From NCBI GenBank assembly GCA_027858145.1, contig JAQIDF010000327.1:1-7167 (forward strand): a DNA stretch of 7,167 nucleotides, written 5' to 3'. The position numbers were made by a program, and so were the translations under genes. Position 1 is the stretch's first letter. Every line of letters begins with the position of its first letter. A model generated the notes under the pieces. That model did no database searches, had not been told where the DNA came from, and worked only from the letters and a program-made list of their open reading frames with translations. The DNA comes from Prolixibacteraceae bacterium (GTDB taxonomy: Bacteria > Bacteroidota > Bacteroidia > Bacteroidales > Prolixibacteraceae). This document shows, in pieces, positions 1 through 6,701 of the stretch.

Positions 1-969
1 TATGAGTATAGTGAGCTAATAGGGCAAAACACACGAATTTTCAGTTCGGGGAATACAACAAAAGAAGAATATAAAAATTTATGGGAAACTATTGAATCGG
101 GGAAAACCTGGAAAGGTGAGTTTTTGAATAAAAAGAAAAATGAGGACGTGTACTGGGAAGATGCCATTATTTCTCCCTTAAAAAACAAAGAGGGTGAAAT
201 TATTAACTACATGGCCATTAAACAGGACATCACCAAACTGAAGGAAGCAACGAACCAAATTGTAAGCAAGAATCAAAAACTGAACGAACTTAATGCAACA
301 AAAGATAAGTTCTTTTCTATTATTTCGCACGATTTACGAAGTCCATTATCATCTATTTTAAACTTGACGGATTTGATGACTGATGAAACGTACAATTTTT
401 CTGAAGACGATATTAAATCTTTTTCACAATCGTTACATAAAACAGCTAATTCAACATACAAACTACTGGAGAATTTGCTGGAATGGTCGAGGCTGCAACG
501 TGGAACCATACATTTTAACCCGGAAAAGATTGCAATTTTAGATTTTTTCAATTCTTGCGATCCTTCCGTATTTGAAAAGGCAAAGAACAAGAACGTTAAA
601 TTAGATATGAAATATAATGAAGACCTGATTGTTTTTGCCGATGAAAACATGTTGCGTACAATTATGCGTAACGTATTATCCAATGCAATTAAGTTTACCA
701 AACCAAAGGGCAAAGTGTTAACTGAAGTAAGTAAAACAAAACAAGGAAAAGTGCTCTTTACTGTTAAGGACAGTGGTATTGGTATGCCTCCTGAAATGAC
801 TAGCAAGCTTTTTGATGTTGCCGAAAATGTTAGTCGCCCCGGAACTGATGACGAGCCAAGTTCAGGCCTGGGACTTATCTTGTGCAAAGAATTTGTCGAT
901 AAACATGGTGGTAATATTTGGGTTGAAAGTGAAGAAGGAAAAGGTAGTACGTTTTATTTTACGATATAA
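1..969 (+). CDS. PAS-domain sensor histidine kinase, C-terminal part (5' end outside window)
   Basis: This is the sensor kinase half of a two-component system: it autophosphorylates a histidine and passes the phosphate to a response regulator not seen here. The frame is open from base 1, so the start lies upstream; the TTG at 124 is internal. Residues 1-80 or so resemble the end of a PAS domain with its PAC strand (WKGEF, EDAIISPLKNKEGEI, then MAIKQDIT). A short coiled coil follows, then the HisKA dimerisation helix with phospho-acceptor His110 (IISHDLRSPL). The HATPase domain has the N-box (NVLSNAIKF, 224-232), G1 (DSGIG, 257-261) and G2 (GLGL, 289-292), and ends GKGSTFYFTI as is usual. All residues needed for activity look intact. 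No receiver domain is fused at the C-terminus. The signal sensed cannot be told, because further PAS or membrane regions may lie upstream. The TAA stop is 2 bp from the stop of the convergent gene. Confidence 0.95.
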   Translation, partial: YEYSELIGQNTRIFSSGNTTKEEYKNLWETIESGKTWKGEFLNKKKNEDVYWEDAIISPLKNKEGEIINYMAIKQDITKLKEATNQIVSKNQKLNELNATKDKFFSIISHDLRSPLSSILNLTDLMTDETYNFSEDDIKSFSQSLHKTANSTYKLLENLLEWSRLQRGTIHFNPEKIAILDFFNSCDPSVFEKAKNKNVKLDMKYNEDLIVFADENMLRTIMRNVLSNAIKFTKPKGKVLTEVSKTKQGKVLFTVKDSGIGMPPEMTSKLFDVAENVSRPGTDDEPSSGLGLILCKEFVDKHGGNIWVESEEGKGSTFYFTI

Positions 970-975
970 GCTTAT
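966..975. other. 10-bp palindrome spanning both convergent stop codons
   Basis: ATAAGCTTAT reads the same on both strands and contains the TAA stop of the kinase (967-969) and the TAA stop of the minus-strand lipoprotein gene (972-974). No G+C-rich hairpin with a T-run is seen here for either gene, so transcripts from both sides must run into the opposing coding region before ending. The palindrome is probably too short and A/T-rich to be a terminator. Confidence 0.5.
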
Positions 976-2963
976 TCTGTATACGTTTCCCTGAAATCGT
1001 TGCTCAACACCCTGAATTCAGTACGCCGGTTTATAGCTTTGGCTATCTCTTGCTGTTCTTCGGTTTCCAGCTTCATAATAAACGCTTCGGTAAGTTCATC
1101 TCCTGCTTCAAGAAAATCGTATTGTTTGGCAATTTTACGGGTAACCGTTTTGGGCCAGGTTTCGCCATATCCTTTTGCCACCAATCGTTTAGGGTTTATT
1201 CCGCGTTGAATAAGATAATTAACCACACCTTGTGCCCGTCGTTGCGACAATTCGGAGTTGTACATTACCGAACCAATATGGTCGGTGTGCGACATGATCT
1301 CAATAACGGTAGTTGGGTTTATATTCAACAGGTTAATTAAACTATCGAGTGCTTTCTCTGCTTGCGGAAGCAGTTCGGCTTTACCAAATTCGTAATTGAT
1401 ATTTTCTACTTTAATTGGAACATCGGTAGGCGTTAAATTAAGGCGAATATCGAATGTTTTGCTGTCGGGCAGGTTCTGTGTCGATATGATTTGTTTGGCA
1501 TTGAGGTATCCTTCTTTGAACGCAGCAAAAATGTATTCGGTTTCGGGGTTCATGCGGTATTGAAATTCCCCGTCCTGAGATTGTACTTTCAGCATGGTAC
1601 CATCGGTTCCGATGATGCGCATATACGCATCTTCAACCCGGGTTTCGGTTTCGGAATTTACGATTTCACCCTCGGTTCTGAAAATTTTAGGCGGAAGGAT
1701 AAATGAGTACAAATCGTCGCCAATTGAGCCTTTCCTGTTGCTGGCAAACATTCCCTGATCGCGCCCGGGAATAAAAGTGATACTAAAATCGTCGCCGGTT
1801 GAATTTATGGGGGTTTTCATGTTTTCAATTTCCCACTCTTTGGTTTCATCGTTAAGTACGGCTTTATAAATATCGAGTCCTCCCATTCCTATGTGATAAT
1901 CCGAAGAGAAATACAATTCACCATTATCACGTATAAACGGGAACATCTCGTCGCCGGGTGTATTTATTTGAGGCCCCATGTTTTCGGGTTCACTCCATGT
2001 CGACGACATTTTTTCAACCTTCCAGATATCTTTACCCCCGTAACCACCATCCATGTCTGATACGAAGTAGATAGTGATACCGTTGTTCGAAATTGACGGG
2101 TGGGCAGCAATCAGGCTGTCGGGCATAAGTCCCATTTTTTCAGACTCCGACCATGTATCTTTACTTCTGGTGGCCGTGTAAATGGCTGCACCACTTGTGC
2201 TTTCTTTATCAAATTCGCAACGGGTAAAGTACATTGTGGTTCCGTCCGACGAAAATGAGGCGGCACCTTCTTCATCGCCGGTATTGATAATCATATCCTC
2301 TTCAATGAGTTTTGGATGTTCCCAGCGCTGTTTTTGCACATCAAAATTAGACCGGAAAAGGTCGGTTTTTTTTTCGCCGGTAATGGCGCTTTTCTTACGT
2401 CCCTGCGCTGCATCGCGCGATGAGGTGAAAATAACACTGTTGTCGAGACCGCCCACAAACCATGGTGAAAAATCGGCCTGGCGCGAGTTTAACATTTGTT
2501 CGCGGTTTATTTCATAGCGTGAAGGGATTTCCTGCCATGCGGGCGTAAGTTTGCATGATTCAAGCCCGTTCATGGCTGCAACGTTGTTTGGAAACGAATC
2601 AAGAAACATTTCGTAATACTCAATCGCGTCCTCGTATTTTTCTTCGTAACGTAATGCATGAGCCATTTTGAGGGTGAGCGAACTGTCGGGGTATTCGCTT
2701 CGCAACAAATTACGTATGCGCATTCCGGCACGGCGGTAATCATCGATATGCCAGTATGCGTTGGCCATGTAATAATCGTACTCGGTACGTTTCTCACGGC
2801 TTTTTTCTTTTCGGTATGCTTTCATGAAATTATCAATGGCGTTGGTATATTCACCAATTTCGTATGCTTCTTTTCCGTTTTTAGCAAAACGTGAAGCCGA
2901 GCATCCCGACAAGATGAGAATAATTATTCCGAAAGAAATATAGTTTATTAGCTTTTGCTGCAT
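972..2963 (-). CDS. PorE-like outer-membrane lipoprotein (TPR, PD40 beta-propeller, CRD, OmpA C-terminal domain)
   Basis: Likely an envelope protein that anchors an outer-membrane complex to peptidoglycan. The start is followed by a lipoprotein signal peptide with lipobox LSGC and Cys21. Residues about 25-140 form TPR helices (YEIGEYTNAIDNF, YEEKYEDAIEYY). Residues about 165-425 form a PD40/WD40-like propeller with repeated blades of the type FSSDGTTMYFT, ISNNGITIYFVS, IRDNGELYFSS and SDMDGGYGGKDIW. A carboxypeptidase-regulatory-like beta domain spans about 428-510. The OmpA_C-like domain spans about 520-655, with Asp561 (SHTD) and Arg576 (LSQRRA) at the usual diaminopimelate-binding positions and NRRTEF near the end. 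Order and length (663 aa) match PorE of Porphyromonas gingivalis (PG1058), a type IX secretion component. Bacteroidota also carry paralogues of this layout paired with PorP/SprF proteins, so true orthology is unproven; no porP-like gene is adjacent. No clear promoter motif was found upstream. Confidence 0.9.
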   Translation of the reverse strand: MQQKLINYISFGIIILILSGCSASRFAKNGKEAYEIGEYTNAIDNFMKAYRKEKSREKRTEYDYYMANAYWHIDDYRRAGMRIRNLLRSEYPDSSLTLKMAHALRYEEKYEDAIEYYEMFLDSFPNNVAAMNGLESCKLTPAWQEIPSRYEINREQMLNSRQADFSPWFVGGLDNSVIFTSSRDAAQGRKKSAITGEKKTDLFRSNFDVQKQRWEHPKLIEEDMIINTGDEEGAASFSSDGTTMYFTRCEFDKESTSGAAIYTATRSKDTWSESEKMGLMPDSLIAAHPSISNNGITIYFVSDMDGGYGGKDIWKVEKMSSTWSEPENMGPQINTPGDEMFPFIRDNGELYFSSDYHIGMGGLDIYKAVLNDETKEWEIENMKTPINSTGDDFSITFIPGRDQGMFASNRKGSIGDDLYSFILPPKIFRTEGEIVNSETETRVEDAYMRIIGTDGTMLKVQSQDGEFQYRMNPETEYIFAAFKEGYLNAKQIISTQNLPDSKTFDIRLNLTPTDVPIKVENINYEFGKAELLPQAEKALDSLINLLNINPTTVIEIMSHTDHIGSVMYNSELSQRRAQGVVNYLIQRGINPKRLVAKGYGETWPKTVTRKIAKQYDFLEAGDELTEAFIMKLETEEQQEIAKAINRRTEFRVLSNDFRETYTE

Positions 2964-3000
2964 GTTTCAAATATTCAAACCAGGGGTTAAATGTAAAGAA

Positions 3001-3019
3001 TTTCGGCGAATTGCCGAAA
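3001..3019. promoter_or_regulatory. 7-bp inverted repeat upstream of the porE-like gene
   Basis: TTTCGGC (3001-3007) and GCCGAAA (3013-3019) are perfect inverted copies around a 5-nt spacer, GAATT. The element lies 38-56 nt upstream of the ATG at 2963. It could be a hairpin in the 5' leader of that transcript or an operator. Read on the minus strand it is followed by TTCTTTACATTT, which is too broken a T-run to call a terminator with confidence, and the preceding gene already has a stronger one. Confidence 0.5.
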
Positions 3020-3167
3020 GTTGTGTTTGGGCATAAACCATAAAACATTTAACGGATTTGTAAATTGTGATAAAACCGGATTAAACGTGTGTTTATTTAG
3101 TGCTTAATACCTTGTTTGATCATTTTATTTTGAATAACGTAAAAGATTGGTGTTCGGTATGTATAAT

Positions 3168-3206
3168 ATAAAAAAAGAACCACCTGCAAAAGCGCAGGCA
3201 GTTCTT
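3168..3206 (-). terminator. Intrinsic terminator of glnN
   Basis: On the minus strand, just over 30 nt after the glnN stop, AAGAAC and CCTGC pair with GCAGG and GTTCTT (plus-strand arms 3175-3180 with 3201-3206, and 3183-3187 with 3194-3198). A 2x2 internal mismatch separates the two stem parts and the loop is 6 nt. The 3' arm runs straight into an A-run on the plus strand (3170-3176), which is a U-run in the RNA. This is a classic Rho-independent terminator and should separate glnN from the porE-like gene. In the plus direction the downstream side is only TTCTTA, so it is mainly one-directional. Confidence 0.88.
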
Positions 3207-3237
3207 CTTAGTAGAGATTATATTTGAAATGGTTTGA

Positions 3238-5424
3238 TTAATGGTTAAACAGCATTTCGCGGTATTTAGGCAATGGCCACAATTCATCGTCAACAATAAG
3301 TTCGAGCTTATCGATGTGGCAACGGATTTCCTCGAGGTAAGGGCGAACGTTTTTGTCATAAGCATAAGCCAATTCAGTAGGATCTTCAATCTTATTCGCT
3401 TCTTTACGGGCTTCAATCATGTCATTTACCTTGTTCTTAATGTTGGTAATATGATCAGATATTTCTCTGATGATTTCAATCCGGTTTCCGGCCAGAGATT
3501 TAAACTCATCGCCAAAAACTTCTTTAAGTCCCTGTACGTTCTCTACCAATTGTGTTTGGTACTTAACGGCAGTTGGAACAATGTGATTGATTGCCAAATC
3601 ACCCAGAACACGAGCTTCAATCTGAATTTTCTTCATGAATTTTTCGTATTCTACCTCTACGCGGCCTTCAAGCTCTTTTTCGGTGAAAATTCCTACGTCG
3701 GTGAAAAGTTTCTTTGAAGAATCGTTAAGGTAACCTTTAAGCGATTCAGGAACGCTGGTTATGTTTGTTAAACCGCGCTTTTTAGCTTCTTCAAGCCACT
3801 CATCGCTGTATCCGTTGCCATCAAAACGGATGGGTTTACATATTTTGATGTATTTTTTCAGTACCTGGAAGATTGCTTCATCCTTTTTAATACCATCGGC
3901 AATCAGGGCATCAACATCTTGTTTAAACTCGCTAAGTTGTTTTGCAACGGCAGTGTTTAGTGCGATCATTGATGAGGCACAATTTGCACTTGAACCAACA
4001 GCACGGAACTCGAAACGGTTACCGGTAAAGGCAAACGGTGATGTGCGGTTACGGTCGGTGTTATCAAGTAATATTTCCGGAATGCGGCCGATATTTAATT
4101 TCAGCGACGTTTTTTCTTCGGGCGTCATTTTCTTTTCGGTAACATTTTGTTCGATAAGGTCGAGCATTTTGTTAACTTCTGTTCCGAGGAAAGCCGAAAT
4201 AATTGCCGGTGGGGCTTCGTTTGCACCTAAGCGGTGTGAGTTTGAAGCAGTAAGGATGCTGGCACGCAGTAAGTCCTGATTTTTGTAAACAGCCATTAAG
4301 GTATTTACAACAAAAGTAAGGAACTGCATGTTGCTTTTCGGGTTTTTACCCGGTGCATATAATACAACACCAGTATTGGTTGATAATGACCAGTTATTGT
4401 GTTTACCTGAACCGTTGATGCCGGCAAATGGTTTTTCGTGCATCAGGCAACGAAAACCATGGCGGCGTGCTATACGGTTCAGCAAGTCCATGGTAAGCTG
4501 GTTGTGGTCGTTGGCCAGGTTACATTCTTCGTATATTGGAGCAAACTCAAACTGGTTTGGTGCAACCTCGTTGTGACGGGTTTTTATAGGAATACCCAGT
4601 TTGTATGCTTCATTCTCAAGATCCATCATAAACTTGGTAACCCGCTCGGGTATTGAACCAAAGTAATGGTCGTCGAGCTGCTGATCTTTCGATGATGAGT
4701 GTCCCATCAATGTACGACCAGTAAGCGACAAGTCAGGACGAGCCAGGTAAAGTGCTTCGTCAATCAGGAAATATTCTTGTTCCCAGCCCAGGTTAGCCCA
4801 TACTTTTGTAACATTTTTATCGAAATACTGGCATACACCTACAGCTGCTTTATCAACAGCAGCGAGTGATTTTAGCAATGGAGCTTTATAGTCGAGTGCC
4901 TCCCCGGTATATGAAATAAAGATGGTAGGGATACAAAGTGTAGTTCCAACAATAAAAGCAGGAGATGAAACGTCCCAGGCAGTATAACCACGTGCTTCAA
5001 AAGTCTGGCGTAATCCTCCGTTAGGGAATGATGATGCGTCAGGTTCTTGCTGGGCAAGTAATTTTCCTGAGAAAGCTTCAACCACGCCACCAAGCTCGTT
5101 ATGGTCGATAAATGCATCGTGTTTCTCAGCGGTTCCGTCGGTTAACGGCTGAAACCAGTGTGTGTAGTGTGTGGCTCCGTTTTCAAGTGCCCAGGCTTTC
5201 ATGCCGGTTGCTACACCATCGGCAATTTTACGGTCGATAGTGGTTCCATTATCCATCGCGTCGCTAACGGCTTTGTATGATTCTTTAGACAGATATTTTT
5301 TCATTTTTGCACGGCCAAATACTAACGAACCGTAATAATCGGACGTTAAATCGGCTTCTCTTTTCACGTCGAGAGGTTTTCTCTCAAGTAGCTTTTCAAA
5401 AGCTGCTAATCGAAATGTTGCCAT
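3238..5424 (-). CDS. glnN: Glutamine synthetase type III
   Basis: Makes glutamine from glutamate, ammonia and ATP in the cytoplasm, the main entry of ammonium into organic nitrogen. At 728 residues it matches the GSIII class first described in Bacteroides fragilis and is much longer than GSI (about 470) or GSII. GSIII features are seen in order: the N-terminal block ENGATHYTHWFQPLTDG (81-97); metal-site WEQEYFL (214-220); EVAPNQFEFAPIYEE (286-300); the substrate/nucleotide loop GINGSGKHNNWS (335-346); and NRTSPFAFTGNRFEFRA (459-475). The C-terminal helical region typical of the class is present (about 560-728). The start ATG gives MATFRLAAFE, as in relatives, with an A/T-rich leader and no Shine-Dalgarno. 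GSIII is a dodecamer and is not expected to use the adenylylation tyrosine of GSI-beta. It has its own promoter region and terminator, so it is probably monocistronic. Nothing appears truncated. Confidence 0.98.
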   Translation of the reverse strand: MATFRLAAFEKLLERKPLDVKREADLTSDYYGSLVFGRAKMKKYLSKESYKAVSDAMDNGTTIDRKIADGVATGMKAWALENGATHYTHWFQPLTDGTAEKHDAFIDHNELGGVVEAFSGKLLAQQEPDASSFPNGGLRQTFEARGYTAWDVSSPAFIVGTTLCIPTIFISYTGEALDYKAPLLKSLAAVDKAAVGVCQYFDKNVTKVWANLGWEQEYFLIDEALYLARPDLSLTGRTLMGHSSSKDQQLDDHYFGSIPERVTKFMMDLENEAYKLGIPIKTRHNEVAPNQFEFAPIYEECNLANDHNQLTMDLLNRIARRHGFRCLMHEKPFAGINGSGKHNNWSLSTNTGVVLYAPGKNPKSNMQFLTFVVNTLMAVYKNQDLLRASILTASNSHRLGANEAPPAIISAFLGTEVNKMLDLIEQNVTEKKMTPEEKTSLKLNIGRIPEILLDNTDRNRTSPFAFTGNRFEFRAVGSSANCASSMIALNTAVAKQLSEFKQDVDALIADGIKKDEAIFQVLKKYIKICKPIRFDGNGYSDEWLEEAKKRGLTNITSVPESLKGYLNDSSKKLFTDVGIFTEKELEGRVEVEYEKFMKKIQIEARVLGDLAINHIVPTAVKYQTQLVENVQGLKEVFGDEFKSLAGNRIEIIREISDHITNIKNKVNDMIEARKEANKIEDPTELAYAYDKNVRPYLEEIRCHIDKLELIVDDELWPLPKYREMLFNH

Positions 5425-5479
5425 AATAATTTGTTTTAATTCCGTTAATCAATTTATTTTTTCTGTATTTAATAATGTG

Positions 5480-5535
5480 CGACATTTAGTTTGTAAAAAT
5501 CGTTTTGCGAAAACAAAAAAGTAAAGAAAATGTCG
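5480..5535 (-). promoter_or_regulatory. Possible structured leader of glnN
   Basis: Within the predicted glnN 5' leader, CGACATTT (5480-5487) and AAATGTCG (5528-5535) are perfect 8-bp inverted copies 40 nt apart. Between them GTTTT-GCG-AAAAC (5502-5514) forms a smaller hairpin. If transcription starts near 5536-5540, the outer stem would sit at the very 5' end of the mRNA and enclose the inner hairpin. No known riboswitch class is recognised, and the sequence is A/T-rich enough that the pairing could be chance. Confidence 0.3.
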
Positions 5536-5544
5536 AAACGTTTA

Positions 5545-5573
5545 CAAAAATATATTTTGAAACCATATAACAA
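5545..5573 (-). promoter_or_regulatory. glnN: Candidate glnN promoter (Bacteroidota -33/-7 type)
   Basis: Read on the minus strand, TATTTTTG (plus 5545-5552) fits the Bacteroidota -7 consensus TAnnTTTG exactly. A TTG (plus 5571-5573) lies 18 bp further upstream as the -33 element. The predicted transcript would begin near 5536-5540 and carry a leader of roughly 115 nt before the ATG at 5424. The motif was found by eye, and in A/T-rich DNA such matches can arise by chance. Confidence 0.55.
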
Positions 5574-5589
5574 TGTTTTTTTGTTATAT
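5565..5589. promoter_or_regulatory. 9-bp dyad overlapping the glnN -33 element (candidate operator)
   Basis: ATATAACAA (5565-5573) and TTGTTATAT (5581-5589) are perfect inverted copies separated by 7 nt. The left arm contains the TTG proposed as the -33 element of glnN. A symmetric site in this position suits binding by a dimeric regulator that represses glnN or activates it at the promoter edge. A role as a 3' hairpin of the upstream amidotransferase gene is less likely, since no T-run follows on that strand. Confidence 0.45.
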
Positions 5590-5594
5590 TTTAT

Positions 5595-5645
5595 GTGTTT
5601 TTTGTAAAAAAACGCTTTTATTAACAAATAATTCACAAAAAACAC
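5595..5645 (-). terminator. 11-bp inverted repeat reaching the amidotransferase stop codon (weak terminator candidate)
   Basis: GTGTTTTTTGT (5595-5605) and ACAAAAAACAC (5635-5645) are perfect inverted copies with a 29-nt spacer, and the right arm overlaps the last base of the TAG stop of the gene at 5645-6334. It is almost entirely A/T and the loop is long, so it would be a poor intrinsic terminator. It is still the only sizeable pairing found just downstream of that gene. Confidence 0.3.
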
Positions 5646-6334
5646 TAAAAAATCAATGATAAGTCGATAAAATTAGGGATGATCGATTCATTTTTGAATT
5701 TATGTTTCATTTTTACCCCGTTTGTTAAAGGGGGGTCAGTGATTTTAATGTATTCTTCGATTGTTTCTTTGTCAAATTCAGGATGAAATTGTACACCATA
5801 TATTTTACCAACTTTGAATGATTCAATACCGCCGGCTTCGTTTTTTGCCAGGCTTATGGATTCAGGAGGGGTTTTGGTTACATAATACTGGTGCGATTTA
5901 TATGAAACAAAATCATTTTTGATATTTTTATATAAAGGATCTTCAACACCTGCCGGTGTAAGTGTGATTTTTTCACATCCAATATTGATTCCTTTATTGG
6001 ATTTTTCAACTTTTCCGCCTAACGCCTCGGCGATGATTTGATGCCCAAAACATAATCCCAGAACCGGGATGTTGCTGTATCGGGCTGTTATAATCCAGTC
6101 TTTAAGTTGTTTTATCCATTGATGATTATCATCAACATTACTGTGTGAACCTGTAATAATAGCAGCAATGTATTCACCCGGGTGCATTGGTTTTTGCCCT
6201 TTGTGTATTTCATATACCTTAAAAACCTTGCGTGGCAGGTTTAAGCGATTGATTATCATTTCGTCAAAATCACCGCTGGCAGCTTTAACTGAATCGTAAG
6301 TTTCGCCGCATTTAATAATGAGAATGTTTTTCAT
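5645..6334 (-). CDS. Stand-alone class I glutamine amidotransferase (GMP synthase-like)
   Basis: A 229-residue protein with the triad-type glutaminase fold found at the N-terminus of GMP synthase, but without the ATP-pyrophosphatase domain that would make it GuaA. The nucleophile elbow is VLGLCFGHQ with Cys95. The second half of the triad is in GVQFHPEF with His184 and Glu186. The TGSHSNVDD segment (61-69) lines the active site in this family. It should release ammonia from glutamine or cleave a gamma-glutamyl compound; the real acceptor is unknown for most members. I chose the ATG at 6334 because MKNILIIKCGE begins the first beta strand; an in-frame ATG at 6391 would add 19 residues that do not look conserved. 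The tail after about residue 200 is lysine-rich and less typical. It lies upstream of glnN on the same strand with a 220-nt gap holding the glnN promoter, so a shared transcript is possible but not required. Confidence 0.9.
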   Translation of the reverse strand: MKNILIIKCGETYDSVKAASGDFDEMIINRLNLPRKVFKVYEIHKGQKPMHPGEYIAAIITGSHSNVDDNHQWIKQLKDWIITARYSNIPVLGLCFGHQIIAEALGGKVEKSNKGINIGCEKITLTPAGVEDPLYKNIKNDFVSYKSHQYYVTKTPPESISLAKNEAGGIESFKVGKIYGVQFHPEFDKETIEEYIKITDPPLTNGVKMKHKFKNESIIPNFIDLSLIF

Positions 6335-6425
6335 GGCAAAATAATTTATATTTTCCAACGCCCCCTTTTTAATGCAGGGTTGCAACCACAAAAGAACTAA
6401 AAAAATATTTAAAACCCATAAAAAA

Positions 6426-6452
6426 CAAGTGTAAAGTTAGATAAAAGGACAA
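6426..6452 (-). promoter_or_regulatory. Weak promoter candidate for the amidotransferase gene
   Basis: On the minus strand, TACACTTG (plus 6426-6433) matches seven of eight positions of TAnnTTTG counting the free ones. A TTG (plus 6450-6452) lies 16 bp upstream, slightly closer than usual. It would give a leader of about 85 nt. A 10-bp palindrome, GGTTGCAACC (6378-6387), sits inside that leader. The call is tentative because one -7 base and the spacing are off. Confidence 0.25.
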
Positions 6453-6582
6453 TAAATAACAATTACACCCCAAAAAACATGAGGACGCAGGGAGCTCCTT
6501 ATTATAAACAATTGAATCTACATTCATATTTTGGGGGATCAAATTAAGATTAGGGTGGATGAATTTATTTTTATAATTTCAA

Positions 6583-6618
6583 TAGATCGTTAGATTTTAG
6601 ACATGAGACAATAGACTT
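6583..6618. repeat. Degenerate 7-bp tandem repeat (TAGAnnn)
   Basis: The words TAGATCGT, TAGATTT, TAGACAT, GAGACAA and TAGACTT follow one another, with the AGA core at spacings of 8, 7, 7 and 7 bases. This is more regular than expected by chance and looks like a short, eroded tandem repeat. It lies in non-coding sequence, so the 7-bp period has no coding explanation. Confidence 0.5.
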
Positions 6619-6653
6619 GCTAAAACTTAACTACAAACGAATGATGAAATAAA

Positions 6654-6701
6654 CACGAATTAAATTCCGATTGCTATCGGAATAATATTCGAGCATTCGT
6701 G
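6654..6701. repeat. Palindromic stem-loop element, possibly a dispersed intergenic repeat
   Basis: The core ATTCCGAT (6664-6671) and ATCGGAAT (6676-6683) pair perfectly around TGCT. Outside a 3-nt bulge on each side, CGAAT (6656-6660) pairs with ATTCG (6687-6691). As an alternative, CACGAAT (6654-6660) pairs with ATTCGTG (6695-6701). The nested symmetric layout in non-coding DNA, next to a probable pseudogene, suits a small palindromic repeat or MITE-like sequence. Only one copy is in the window, so membership in a repeat family is inference. No transposase or target-site duplication is seen. Confidence 0.5.

Noticed and set aside
124..969. Kinase gene starting at the TTG at 124
   Set aside because: The frame stays open to base 1 and the upstream codons continue a PAS fold, so this TTG is internal.
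3238..4656. Plus-strand ORFs of 70-170 codons inside glnN, and similar ones inside the porE-like gene
   Set aside because: They are antisense to long, well-conserved minus-strand genes and encode no known domain.
5645..6391. Longer amidotransferase starting at the ATG at 6391
   Set aside because: The extra 19 residues (MWLQPCIKKG...) precede the normal first beta strand and would overlap the palindrome and much of the putative leader; MKNILII at 6334 is the natural start.
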